From NCBI RefSeq assembly GCF_024168825.1, contig NZ_JALJWH010000001.1, forward strand, positions 248,001 through 312,000: a DNA stretch of 64,000 bases, in the 5' to 3' direction. Each line of letters opens with the position of its first letter. Within the stretch, counting starts at the first letter, position 1. This stretch comes from Paenarthrobacter sp. A20 (lineage in GTDB: Bacteria; Actinomycetota; Actinomycetes; Actinomycetales; Micrococcaceae). The notes beneath the pieces were generated by a model. It was not told where the DNA came from. It made no database searches and worked only from the letters and a program-made list of their open reading frames with translations. Below are positions 1 through 8,664 of this stretch, piece by piece. Position numbers and translations under genes: made by a program.

Positions 1-1
1 G

Positions 2-859
2 GTGGTGTGGGACGACCACGAGGTGGACAACAACTGGGCCGATGACATCCCCGAGAACAGCGATCCCGGCCAACTCAATGACACCACGGAGCATTTCCGT
101 CAGCGTCGATCGGCAGCATTCCAGGCGTACTACGAGAACATGCCCCTGCGAGCGTCCTCGGTCCCTGCCGGGTTCGACATGAAGATCTACCGCACCATCC
201 AATGGGGCCAGCTGGCCAACTTCCACATGATGGACACCCGCCAGTACCGGGACGACCAGCTGGCAGGTGACGGCTGGCGGAAGAACGTCGCCGAGCGCCT
301 GGCCGAAAACCGCACCATCACCGGCGCCGAGCAGGAGAAGTGGCTGCTGGACGGCTTCAAGAACTCCACTCAGCGCTGGGACATCCTGGGCCAGCAGGTC
401 TTCTTCGCCGAACGGGACCGCGACAAGGCGCCGGAGATCGACGACGTCTCCATGGATGGCTGGGACGGTTACGCCGCCTCCCGCCGCCGCATCACCCAAG
501 GCTGGGTGGACGCCAAGGTGCGCAACGCCGTCGTACTTACCGGCGACGTCCACCGCCACTGGGCCACCGACCTCAAAGTGGACTACAAGGACCCGGCGGG
601 GGCGGTGGTCGGCTCGGAACTGGTGTGCTCGTCCATCACCTCCACCGGCGACGGCAATGGCTCCACCACCGACCCCACCATGGCGTGGAACCCGCACCTG
701 AAGTTCTACAACGACAACCGCGGCTACGTGAACACGCGCATCACCAGGGACGCCATGACCGCGGACTTCCGTGTGCTGGACTACGTCACCACACCGGGGG
801 CACCGGTCAGCACAAGGAAGTCCTTCACGATCACCGACGGCGTGCCGGGGCTCGCCTGA
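2..859 (+). CDS. PhoD-like alkaline phosphatase, C-terminal part (5' end outside window)
   Basis: The reading frame is open from the window edge, so the true start lies upstream. The 285 visible residues carry hallmarks of the PhoD/metallophosphatase family: VWDDHEVDNNWADD at the very beginning, a conserved MMDTRQYRDDQ block near residue 78, and GDVHRHWATDL near residue 180, which supplies metal-binding Asp and His residues. PhoD enzymes are exported, usually by Tat, and hydrolyse phosphomonoesters and diesters to scavenge phosphate; the expected signal peptide would be in the missing part. The protein ends normally with a TGA. The next 380 bases contain no convincing gene, so it is probably the last gene of its unit. 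Confidence 0.88.
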   Translation: MVWDDHEVDNNWADDIPENSDPGQLNDTTEHFRQRRSAAFQAYYENMPLRASSVPAGFDMKIYRTIQWGQLANFHMMDTRQYRDDQLAGDGWRKNVAERLAENRTITGAEQEKWLLDGFKNSTQRWDILGQQVFFAERDRDKAPEIDDVSMDGWDGYAASRRRITQGWVDAKVRNAVVLTGDVHRHWATDLKVDYKDPAGAVVGSELVCSSITSTGDGNGSTTDPTMAWNPHLKFYNDNRGYVNTRITRDAMTADFRVLDYVTTPGAPVSTRKSFTITDGVPGLA

Positions 860-1236
860 TTCACCCAAGTAGGTAACAGCACGTGCTTGGCTCGGCGGGT
901 GATCCCTGCGGCGCGGCCGGTCATCGGGCAGAGGATCGAGTGGGGCCTATTTTGGCACGGCTTGAGACAGGCCTCGATGTTGCCGTAAACCCCAGCAGTC
1001 CCCCCATCAGGTGCCAGCAGTCCTCGAAAAAAGCTTGGGAGTCGATATCTTAGGACGCGGCGTAGGAACCTTTGGTCGTGAAGGCTTCCACGATGGCTTC
1101 GCAATCGCGGAGAACGTCGTCCCACTTACTGAGGCAGGACTGTAATTCGGAATAACCCACCTCTACGTCAACTGCGTCCAAACTTCCCGCGCCAATCAAC
1201 AGGAGACTTCCTGACGCTGACGTAGCCCCATAGTGA
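860..1236. other. Gene-poor stretch between phosphatase and toxin remnant
   Basis: This 377-base stretch has a lower GC content than its surroundings and stops in all plus-strand frames. A minus-strand frame reads 1289 down to 1050 (79 codons) and its last 40 codons look protein-like. Its upstream half, however, lies antisense to the better-supported toxin remnant, so I do not call it. I see no clear terminator after the phosphatase. It is most likely the eroded 5' part of the toxin locus. Confidence 0.4.
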
Positions 1237-1650
1237 GGGCGCGCCGTTGACCCGCTCTCCATTTCCGATCCGCAGTTTGCATTTTCCATCGCACGGATCA
1301 GGCCGACGGGCAAGACCGGTGTCAAGGTCCCGGGAATGAGCAAATTGCGGTTCCCGGACTCCATGGAACGAGTGAACGGTGTCCTCACCGGAAACGTAGT
1401 TGAAGTCAAGAACGTTAAAGAGTTCAGGATGACACCGCAGATCCGAGATTTCATGACGTACTCCAAGCATGGCGATGCCACTAAGCCAGCGGGAACGTAG
1501 GTAGTCATTCACGTTCGGTACAACACGATTGGGACGAAGCTTTCTGATCCCCGGACTAGCCCGGAGGTAGCTGCCGCTATCCGTAACGCCAGTATCGAGT
1601 TCAAAGATCTCCCCTACGCCTTGGACGGCACGCCCCCTCCTGCCCCATAG
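1237..1650 (+). pseudogene. PD-(D/E)XK (Tox-REase-7-like) polymorphic toxin tip, interrupted by TAG
   Basis: One plus-strand frame reads from a TGA at 1234-1236 to the TAG at 1648-1650, broken only by a TAG at 1498-1500. Before that stop it contains a glycine/lysine-rich lead-in, then RFPDSMER (the PD at about 1354-1359) and, 16 residues later, VVEVKNVKEF (E and K at 1402-1410), followed by TPQIRDFMTY. This is the PD-(D/E)XK nuclease arrangement, and it resembles the Tox-REase-7 toxin tips of polymorphic toxins from memory of that family. After the TAG the frame continues with HVRYNTIGTKLSDP and a proline-rich tail, as a toxin C-terminus would. No N-terminal trafficking region remains. The immunity-like gene begins 28 bp downstream, the usual toxin-immunity order. 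TAG could have arisen from CAG. Confidence 0.6.
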
Positions 1651-1678
1651 AGCTACGGAATGTGAAGAGAATAGACGT

Positions 1679-2899
1679 ATGTCCTACGACCTCTCCGTTT
1701 ACTGCCCTGACACGCCATCGATGGAGCGGGTGTTGTTACTAATCGATAACACCCGCGGCCTGAGTTGGAACAAAGGAACCGGCCTGTTCGATGAACCGTC
1801 AAGCGGAGTGCTTGTGCAGCGCGGAGCGAAGGCCACTTACAGCTTCACCGTTGATGGCCCATTCAACGTCATCAGGGAGGACCTCCCCGATGAGGTTGCT
1901 GCCGCACTCCCATCGGCTTCGACGCTCTTTCAGGTGCTCGTAGAGGGAAACGACGAATCTGAGATTGCCCATGGAATCCGATTCGCCAAAAAGCTGGCCA
2001 AGGCATGTCACGGCGTTGCGTTCGACGAACAACGGCAGGAAATGTGGCCCAAATCCGGAATGGGGGCGACCGACGTCTCCCCGTCCCACCAACATGGCGA
2101 CGTAGTGGAGTTCGCTTGGTACTGCCTCGCCGATGAATTGCCCGAAGATCTTCCAGAGATCTATGTAAATCTTGCGCGGGAATACATTCCCGAAGCACTG
2201 CCCATACGCTTTGGATCCTTCTATCCCTATCAAGGAGACTTTGCTAGAGACGGCATCGACGGACTCAAACGAGAATGGGAAGGCTCCGCGGCAGCAACGC
2301 TCGTTCTCAAAACAGCGCTGCCTGTGAAAAGCGCGTCGCTCAAGTACATAACGGACCCTTTGATGGGTGACGTGCGCGTGATGAGCATGACCATCCAGCG
2401 CAGTGCCCTTGAATCAGGGGAATTTCGTGCCAGAACAAAGGACTTCTTCGTCCAGTTTGCGATAGAGATAGGCGCCTTCCATGCGCACGCAGAAGTAATA
2501 CCCGTTCTGCCCAACGGATTCTACGCAGACATATTTCGTTACTCGTCAACCACGTGCACCTCGCCCAGTGCCCGCTACCAATGGGTCGGCCTGAAAGCTC
2601 ATCCACAGTGGTGGATGTGGTTTGGGCCACTTTATGTAGACATGATTCGACCCTACCTGACGGGCCACGTAAAGGAGTATCCCGAAGGTATTTTCCATTC
2701 CTGGACCGAAAGCCCGTCGGACCGCCGCCAACTCAGCAGCCTGCTCCCAGGACCGGCCCACGCATGGATCCCAAACGAATACAGCGGTGTTTACGAAAAT
2801 GACCACACCATAGAGCCCACCGAGCTCGCCCAGAACGTGCCTCCCCGCCTCCGGGAGGCTCGAATGCCAGTAAACACCCCGAACAACCTAGGCGAATAG
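1679..2899 (+). CDS. Immunity-like protein paralogue 1 (Imm52-like), intact
   Basis: This 406-residue soluble protein starts MSYDLSVYCPD with an upstream GAAGAG ribosome-binding site. It has no signal peptide or membrane segment. It is clearly related over its full length to the two minus-strand genes downstream; shared blocks include TVDGPF near residue 62, VLVEGN...IAHGIRFAKKLAKA near residue 90, EALPIRFGSFYP near residue 175, and a tryptophan-rich AHPQWWMWFGPLY near residue 315. The position directly behind the toxin remnant, plus amplification into three paralogues, fits a polyimmunity locus of a polymorphic toxin system. I assign an Imm52-like family only tentatively. The inferred role is to bind and neutralise the cognate nuclease toxin in the cytoplasm. 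Confidence 0.7.
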   Translation: MSYDLSVYCPDTPSMERVLLLIDNTRGLSWNKGTGLFDEPSSGVLVQRGAKATYSFTVDGPFNVIREDLPDEVAAALPSASTLFQVLVEGNDESEIAHGIRFAKKLAKACHGVAFDEQRQEMWPKSGMGATDVSPSHQHGDVVEFAWYCLADELPEDLPEIYVNLAREYIPEALPIRFGSFYPYQGDFARDGIDGLKREWEGSAAATLVLKTALPVKSASLKYITDPLMGDVRVMSMTIQRSALESGEFRARTKDFFVQFAIEIGAFHAHAEVIPVLPNGFYADIFRYSSTTCTSPSARYQWVGLKAHPQWWMWFGPLYVDMIRPYLTGHVKEYPEGIFHSWTESPSDRRQLSSLLPGPAHAWIPNEYSGVYENDHTIEPTELAQNVPPRLREARMPVNTPNNLGE

Positions 2900-3206
2900 C
2901 AGTTCAGGTCTCCACCATGAAACCGACGACGTGGCGGGAAATGATAGGCCTCGAAAGTCACAATGAACTGCGCCCTGGGTAATCAGTGCCTAGGTGTAAC
3001 ACCACTAAACAAGCCGATGCGGCTATTCCACTTCCTTAGAAGTGGGACACTCCCCCTGGGACGCTCCCCCACCTGTGGAGTTCAGCGCTAAATGGCGGTG
3101 TTTCTGCAGCGCTATCTGTCGCGTACGCTGTCCGCAAGGGTTTAGCCGAGCGTGTGATTTCTGAATTTCTGCAGCCGGTTAAGCCTGCCCTCTAGGGCCT
3201 CGTAGT
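2900..3206. other. Intergenic region between convergent immunity-like genes
   Basis: This 307-base stretch separates the ends of the plus- and minus-strand immunity-like genes. It has no convincing coding frame. It holds a short perfect hairpin, CCACTTC-cttA-GAAGTGG at about 3028-3045, without a T-run. That is followed by two tandem copies of a GGGACRCTCCCCC-like unit near 3044-3070. The hairpin may work as a weak terminator. Confidence 0.4.
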
Positions 3207-4407
3207 TCAGTGTTTCCTCGGTGGGTTGTAGGTGTCTGGTGGTAGGTCGAGGGGTTCGCGGTTGCGGAGGACTTCAGGGATCACGGACGCGACAGCGAGT
3301 GGCGCCATTTGTTGGTCGGAGTAGGTTGCGGAGTATTCGGCAGGGACCCACGGTAGGTTCTGAGCTCCGAGCTTTTCGGCGAGCTCACAGCGGTCGAGGG
3401 GTTGGTCGCTGAAAGCGCGAAAAAGGCCACCGGCGTGTTCGGAAGCCTCGGGCCCAAGAAATTGCCCAATCTCGGGTACGAGCCGGGGGCCGGCCCAAAC
3501 CCACCAGAGTGGGTAGGGCGGGAATCCTACCCACTGATCAGGTGGAAGCCGAAAGAACGGACGCCGCTGCATGTCTTGCCCGCGAACCATTTCGGCAGAT
3601 GCATAGACCGCGCCGAGCTCGGTGGTCACCGCAAGGAAGTACCGGCGCAGTGCGCTCCTGAGCGCACTCTCGGCAAGAGCATGGCCGTCCACGACTAGGG
3701 TGATTCGGGTGAACGGGATACCCCAGGCACGCTCCGCGGCTTCGATGCTGCCGTACCGAACCGGTGGCGGGTTCTTGTAGTAGATGTCCCAGCCATTGGA
3801 TTCGTCGTTGTAGTACTCGTCGATGAAGCCTTTTTCGCCGCTCGAATCGAACCTGAATTGAAGGGGTTCGTACTTGCCGAAACGCACGGGGACAGCTTCG
3901 GGAAGTAGCTCTCGGGCTATCCGGAGATAGCCCTCCAGATAGTCTGCCGGGAGGTCGTCTTGGAGGAGAAACCAGCTCATCCAGACGTCCTTATATTCCT
4001 TTTGTGGTTCCGTCCGTGGTGGTTGTTCCTTTTCCGTCTTGGGTTGCGGCCATACTTCCGAGGTTTGCTCGTCCATAACGAGACCTTGGCAGGCTTTGGC
4101 TAGTTTCCGTGCGAAGCGGACCCCATGTGGGATCTCTGCCCCTGGGGGTTCCCTCCACCAGGACCTGGAACATCGTCGTGGCCTCAGGTAGGACCGCGAT
4201 GGTTTCCTCCGGGACGTCCTCGGTTTCGATGGAGAACGGGCCATCGACGGTGAAGCTGTAGCCACGCTTCACACCTCGAAGCACCACTACACCGGTGCCA
4301 TCGGAATTCTCCGGATCGGCATGCAGTCCACGGGTATTTCCCACGAGCACCCGCACTTGATCAACGGTGGGGGAACCAGGACAGTAGAGCGTCGGGTCAT
4401 AAGACAA
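3207..4407 (-). pseudogene. Immunity-like protein paralogue 2, single-base frameshift
   Basis: The gene starts at 4407 with MSYDPTLYCPGS, matching the starts of paralogues 1 and 3. It reads correctly through TMFQVLVEGT and then goes out of frame. Homology resumes at once in the next frame with AEIPHGVRFARKLAKAC and continues to the stop at 3207. The switch lies in a run of five G (C on the coding strand) at 4144-4148. Removing one base gives VEGTPGAEIPHG, exactly the length of the same block in paralogue 1. All other blocks are present, including RFGKYEP and PLWWVWAGPR. The frameshift is therefore recent, a phase-variable slip, or a sequencing error. If real, the product is truncated to 138 residues. 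Confidence 0.7.
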
Positions 4408-4482
4408 ATGAGGTCCTCTGGTTAGTATGGTGGGCGGGCCGCAAGTGACGGATTCTGCTGGACAAGATTTTTCTGTATGTTT

Positions 4483-5709
4483 CTATGTCCAGTCCGGCTT
4501 CGGCGGCGGCACGAGCATCCGGGTGAGCCGTTCGGGCATGGTCTCAGCGAACCGGTCTTCTTCGTTGGGGTTCGGAACGGCGGTCAGCTCAACCGGTACC
4601 CACTGGGAGGCTTCCGGCCAACGTTCCATGATTTGTTCGCGATCCAAGGGCCCATCCCCTACGTGGTGCAACAGCCCTTCGGGATATTCCTGAACGGCTC
4701 CTTGCAGGTGGGGTCGGACAAGATCGGTGTACAGCGGGGAGAACCAGGCCATCCACGTCGGATGAGCGGTGAGGCCCTTCCAGCGGCCCCAAGCTGTTTT
4801 TTGATAGTAGAGAGTGAGGGGCGAGGGAAGTGACCAAAGCGTACGCCCTGTCCATTCCCAGCGTCCCGGGTCGACTTCGGCCGTTGCGTAGAAGCTGCGA
4901 AGCTCTGCGGCCACAGCAACAAAGAACCGCTGGAATCCGTCCCGCCACTGCGGGTCCTCGAGGACGTCGCGATGGATAGTGAGTGACACAGCTTGCACGT
5001 CGCCTTGGCGGATGGGGCGGTCCTGGTTCCAGTTGCCGCCGTAGACGCCGCTGAAGTAAGCGCCGGTAACAGGGAAGGTCCCGGTTGTGGATACTCTCTC
5101 ATTTTCAGCGAAGGCGCGGACAAATGCCTGGTCACCGTCACGGGCCAGGTTTCCCTGATGGGGTTCATAGCTGCCGAAGCGCTTCGGTACTGCCTCCGGT
5201 AAATACTGTCGCGCGAGATCGAGGTAGCGCTGCGGGAAATTGTCTCGAACCTCATTTATGAGGTGGTACCAGCGGACTTCAACCATGTCGACTATGGTTC
5301 TCGGTTCGGGTTTTGCCGCCCCGCGATTGCTGGTCTTGGGCCAGACCTCTTCGGTCTGGAGGTCCTGCGCTGCTCCGTTGGCTTCCTTGGCCAGGCGTTT
5401 AGTGAATCGGACAGCGTGCGGGATGGATCCCGGATCGGAGCCTTCAACCAGGATGCTGTACATGACGCCCGCGCCGAGGACGGCGGCTGTGACCTCATAC
5501 GGAACGTCTTCGGGCTCGACCAGGTACGGGCCTTCCAGGGTGAAGCAGTACGCGGCTTTCTTGCCGCGCAGGATGTGCCGGTTCTGCGGGCCGTCAGCGC
5601 TTCCGTCGACGATTTCTTCCAACTGCAAACCTGGTGAAGCGTCCACGAGAGCGGCAAGGACTTCTGCGTCCAGGGCTTCGGGCAGGTACACAGCAAGGTC
5701 ATATGACAT
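4483..5709 (-). CDS. Immunity-like protein paralogue 3, intact
   Basis: This 408-residue relative of the two neighbouring genes starts MSYDLAVYLPE at ATG 5709. A GTG two codons upstream (5715) is also possible, but the MSYD start is shared by all three paralogues. Conserved blocks are FTLEGPY, ILVEGSDPGSIPHAVRFTKRLAKE, EAVPKRFGSYEPHQGN and AHPTWMAWFSPLY. No signal peptide or transmembrane segment is visible. It differs from paralogue 1 mainly in the linker after residue 200. It follows paralogue 2 in orientation, with 75 bp between them, so the two minus-strand genes may be cotranscribed with this one first. The role is inferred as a diverged immunity protein, perhaps against a different toxin variant. 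Confidence 0.65.
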   Translation of the reverse strand: MSYDLAVYLPEALDAEVLAALVDASPGLQLEEIVDGSADGPQNRHILRGKKAAYCFTLEGPYLVEPEDVPYEVTAAVLGAGVMYSILVEGSDPGSIPHAVRFTKRLAKEANGAAQDLQTEEVWPKTSNRGAAKPEPRTIVDMVEVRWYHLINEVRDNFPQRYLDLARQYLPEAVPKRFGSYEPHQGNLARDGDQAFVRAFAENERVSTTGTFPVTGAYFSGVYGGNWNQDRPIRQGDVQAVSLTIHRDVLEDPQWRDGFQRFFVAVAAELRSFYATAEVDPGRWEWTGRTLWSLPSPLTLYYQKTAWGRWKGLTAHPTWMAWFSPLYTDLVRPHLQGAVQEYPEGLLHHVGDGPLDREQIMERWPEASQWVPVELTAVPNPNEEDRFAETMPERLTRMLVPPPKPDWT

Positions 5710-5715
5710 GACCAC

Positions 5716-6087
5716 AGGCTAGATGTGTTCGCTCCTCCATCAAACCTGCCCCAAGAGTGTGTGAAGCGAAGTCGGTAATCGACATGGCACCGGTTTACTG
5801 GTCGTCTTGGAAAAGTACAGGTTTTCAAGACGCCCGCCCCGAGTCGAAGGTGCCAGCGGACTACCGCATCCTTTCGGCATGGTTCTTGTCTTGGAAAGTC
5901 GTCTCGATGAATACCGTCTTAGCCGAGTGCTTTTGTGGACTTTCTGAGGCAATGGGCGGGTGAGGCACCTAGGGTCCACCATCAATCGAATGGAATTACC
6001 CCTGAAACCCCAGTGACTACGCGCAACAGCGGGAGTACCCTAGTCCCAGTTGCATTAGTGGTCACCTTTCGAGTTCTGGGTTCTGCC
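5716..6087. other. Intergenic region carrying the divergent promoters before the injection-system operon
   Basis: The stretch separates the minus-strand immunity-like gene from the first plus-strand gene of the contractile injection system. It has lower GC content than its flanks and no convincing coding frame, although one plus frame is open from 5935 into the next gene. Promoters for both directions should lie here; I cannot pick a convincing -35/-10 pair by eye. A GGAGGAG purine run on the minus strand near 5733 lies about 20 bp before the immunity-like start. Confidence 0.4.
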
Positions 6088-6750
6088 GTGGGCTATGTGC
6101 GTTCGTCGTTGACCGACCTTCTGGGTGTACTTTCCGACGCCATCTCTCCCCAACGCGTGCGGTTCGACGACGGCTCCCCCGATGCAGATGTTCCCCCTCC
6201 GGACACCCCCGTGACCGTCCACGCCATCACCTTGAACCGCGTGGGAAGGTCACGCCGCGACGGCCCGGTCCTGGACTTGGAACTCCGGGTTGCGGTCGAA
6301 TGCCATGGTCCGGAACAACTCGACACCATGGAAAAGCTCCTGCTGGCAGTAGAGCACCACAGCCAGTATTCAGTGGTGTCCACCGGGGAATTCCGTCCCG
6401 AGGAATACTCCGGCGCCATCCGACAAGGACTGGGCTTCCTTGTCCGTATCCCTGTTGCCCTCCGCTTCGAAGAACCCTCCGGGCCTCCCGTCCTGGAGTC
6501 GCTCATCGCCAAGACAGGCGTTGCCCGCCGAATCCACGGACGCCTCGTGGACGCCCACAACAAAGGCATCCCCGACGCCTACATCCACGCCCATTCCTCC
6601 GCCACGGCCGTGGTCAGCGATGCCACCGGCCACTTTGAGGTCCTGGCCTCGACGGATGAACTCCAGCACTTTGCCGTGGCTGTCCTCGGCACCGAACGGG
6701 AAGTCTCGGCCAGCACCAGCAGCCTGCCGGTCATCATCCGGTGGACGTGA
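6088..6750 (+). CDS. CIS cap / tail terminator protein, Pvc16-like (DUF4255 type)
   Basis: The N-terminal part (SLTDLLGVLSDAISP, then RVRFDDGSPDADV, then VTVHAITLNR, then a hydrophobic strand and LDTMEKLLLAVEHH) follows the pattern of Pvc16/DUF4255 proteins, which cap the end of a contractile tail sheath. The last 70 residues (RIHGRLVDAHNKGIPDA...SDATGHFEV) look like a carboxypeptidase-regulatory-type beta-sandwich. The frame is open from 5935, but composition and lack of homology upstream favour a GTG start at 6088; GTG 6058 or 6097 are alternatives. It is the first gene of the CIS operon and is followed 29 bp later by the sheath gene. Confidence 0.65.
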   Translation: MGYVRSSLTDLLGVLSDAISPQRVRFDDGSPDADVPPPDTPVTVHAITLNRVGRSRRDGPVLDLELRVAVECHGPEQLDTMEKLLLAVEHHSQYSVVSTGEFRPEEYSGAIRQGLGFLVRIPVALRFEEPSGPPVLESLIAKTGVARRIHGRLVDAHNKGIPDAYIHAHSSATAVVSDATGHFEVLASTDELQHFAVAVLGTEREVSASTSSLPVIIRWT

Positions 6751-6779
6751 ACCGTCCATAAAGTAAGAGGGAGCGCACC

Positions 6780-8183
6780 ATGGCGAACTATCAGGCGCCA
6801 GGCGTTTATGTACAGGAAGTTCCCAGTGGCGCACGCGCGATTGGGCAGGTCAACACCAGCATCGCCGGGTTCGTGGGCCTCGCTCCCAACCGGGACGCCC
6901 TGGTCGACGAGCTCCGGGTCCTGGACAACTGGACCCAGTTCGTGGACCAATACGTCGGCAACGCGACAGCGGGCACACCGCTTTCGAACGCTGTGTACGG
7001 CTTCTTCTCCAACGGAGGAAGCCGTTGCTATGTGGTGAACATTGGCGAGGACGGCAGCCTCACAGGAACCGCCGCAAAGCCTACCGGACTGACGCTCTTC
7101 GAAGCGGTGGACGACATCTCCATGGTGGCCGCTCCTGGCTTCGCCACCGCCGAAGCCTACGCCGCCCTCCAGGCACACGTTGAGCATCCGCTACGCCAGG
7201 ACCGCATGGCCATCCTGGACACGGTGGAAAAGGTGGACGACGTCGGCGCGCTCACACGGGCGGCGACATCGGGCGTTCCAGAAGGTGCCCGGGCTGCGGA
7301 CTCGGCTGAAGACACGACGGCGGACGCGGACTCGGATGACGACCCTGAAGGAGCCGGGGACTCAACGGAGGAGACGGACGACGCCGGCGGCAACCCGCCG
7401 TCGTCGTCCTCCTCTTCGGTAGCCTCCGATGCACCTGACTGGCCCGACTCAACGCGACCCGCTGCGTCCGCCTCTGCCGGCCCCACAGCGGAGGCCGGTG
7501 AGCAGCAGGACCTCGGCGCCCCGCAATCCCCCGGCGGCTACACGGCCCTGTACTACCCGTGGATCGTGATGATCGATCCCGTGTCGGGCAAGAAGGTGAC
7601 CCAACCGCCGTCGGGCCATATCGCTGGTGTGTGGGCGCGCGTTGACGCGACCCGCGGCGTCCACAAGGCACCTGCCAACGAGCCCATCCAGGGCGCCATC
7701 GATCTGGTGCGGCGGGTGAGCCGCGGCGAGCAGGAGGTCCTGAACCCTGCGGGGGTGAACTGCATCCGCTACTTCCCCGGTGAGGGCATCCGGATCTGGG
7801 GCGCACGGACCAAGGCACCTGAGGCCAGCGAATACAGATATGTGAACGTGCGGAGGCTGACCAACATGATCAAGGAATCCGTGGCGGACGGGACGCGCTG
7901 GGTGGTGTTCGAGCCCAACGACCACACCTTGTGGAAGTCGATCCGCCGCGACATCGGCGCGTTCCTGACGAATGTCTGGCGGGATGGAGCGTTGCTCGGG
8001 ACTACTCCTCAACAAGCGTTCTTCGTGAAATGCGACGAGGAAACCAACCCGCCCGAGGTCCGCGACGCTGGGCAAGTGGTCACGCTGATCGGGATCGCGC
8101 CCGTGAAACCGGCCGAATTCGTGATCTTCAAGCTCATGCAGTCGGCGGACAACACCAGCGAGACAGAGAGCGCAGGAGCCTGA
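6780..8183 (+). CDS. Contractile tail sheath protein with acidic/serine-rich insertion
   Basis: The protein starts MANYQAPGVYVQEVPSGARAI, the classic N-terminus of phage and CIS sheath proteins, and continues with TSIAGFVGLAP and a C-terminal half containing WGARTKA, YVNVRRLTNMIKESV and TNVWRDGALLG, typical of the sheath core. The sheath polymer contracts to drive the inner tube through a target membrane. An AGAGGGAGC ribosome-binding site precedes the ATG. Residues about 163-252 form a low-complexity segment very rich in Asp, Glu and Ser, including a run of six Ser. It lies between core domains and is probably displayed on the outer surface. The whole protein is 467 residues, and the tube gene follows one base later. 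Confidence 0.9.
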   Translation: MANYQAPGVYVQEVPSGARAIGQVNTSIAGFVGLAPNRDALVDELRVLDNWTQFVDQYVGNATAGTPLSNAVYGFFSNGGSRCYVVNIGEDGSLTGTAAKPTGLTLFEAVDDISMVAAPGFATAEAYAALQAHVEHPLRQDRMAILDTVEKVDDVGALTRAATSGVPEGARAADSAEDTTADADSDDDPEGAGDSTEETDDAGGNPPSSSSSSVASDAPDWPDSTRPAASASAGPTAEAGEQQDLGAPQSPGGYTALYYPWIVMIDPVSGKKVTQPPSGHIAGVWARVDATRGVHKAPANEPIQGAIDLVRRVSRGEQEVLNPAGVNCIRYFPGEGIRIWGARTKAPEASEYRYVNVRRLTNMIKESVADGTRWVVFEPNDHTLWKSIRRDIGAFLTNVWRDGALLGTTPQQAFFVKCDEETNPPEVRDAGQVVTLIGIAPVKPAEFVIFKLMQSADNTSETESAGA

Positions 8184-8184
8184 C

Positions 8185-8664
8185 ATGACAACCCCAACAC
8201 CTGCCGCCCAGCCCGGAAACGTGGTGGACCCGTATCGGGCCTACAACTTCAAGCTCGTCATCCAAGGCGTCGTCCAAGGGCATTTCACCAAAGTGGAGGG
8301 CCTCGGACTGAAGATCGACCGCATCCTCTACCGCTCCGGCGGCGAGAACAGCACCGTCCGAGTCATCCCCGGCCAGGTGGAGTACACGCCAGTGACCCTC
8401 AAGTACGGGCTCACCGATTCCACCGAAATGCTCCAATGGCTCTTCAAGGCAGTGGACGGAAAAGTGGAGCGGCGTAACGTGTCCGTCGCAATGCTCAACG
8501 ACGCCGGATCCGTGGAAGTACGGCGCTGGAACCTCCTGGGCGCCTGGCCGTGCGACTGGTTCGGCGCGCCCCTTGACGCCCTGGGCAAGGACCTCGCCAT
8601 CGAATCCCTCAGCATCGCGTACGACCGCCTGGAGCTCGACGATGCCCGCGCTCCCGTCGCCTGA
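8185..8664 (+). CDS. CIS inner tube protein (T4 gp19-like)
   Basis: This 159-residue protein has the conserved pattern of CIS/phage tube subunits: DPYRAYNFKLVIQG, VEGLGLKIDRILYRSGGENSTVR, TPVTLKYGLTDSTEM and a C-terminal WNLLGAWPCDWFGAPLDA followed by AIESLSIAYDRLEL. Hexameric rings of this protein would stack to form the needle inside the sheath. Only one tube gene is visible, whereas many extracellular CIS loci have two or three. It is translationally coupled to the sheath gene and overlaps the next gene by 23 bp. Confidence 0.88.
   Translation: MTTPTPAAQPGNVVDPYRAYNFKLVIQGVVQGHFTKVEGLGLKIDRILYRSGGENSTVRVIPGQVEYTPVTLKYGLTDSTEMLQWLFKAVDGKVERRNVSVAMLNDAGSVEVRRWNLLGAWPCDWFGAPLDALGKDLAIESLSIAYDRLELDDARAPVA

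Noticed and set aside
1050..1512. Minus-strand genes antisense to the toxin remnant
   Set aside because: Their upstream halves overlap the plus-strand frame with clear PD-(D/E)XK motifs. Only the last 40 codons of one look protein-like, and no start or homologue supports it.
3044..3070. GGGACRCTCCCCC tandem pair as a mobile element end
   Set aside because: Only two short units and no transposase or target duplication.
5935..6087. Upstream extension of the cap protein gene
   Set aside because: The frame is open but its composition is intergenic and its translation does not resemble a Pvc16-like N-terminus.
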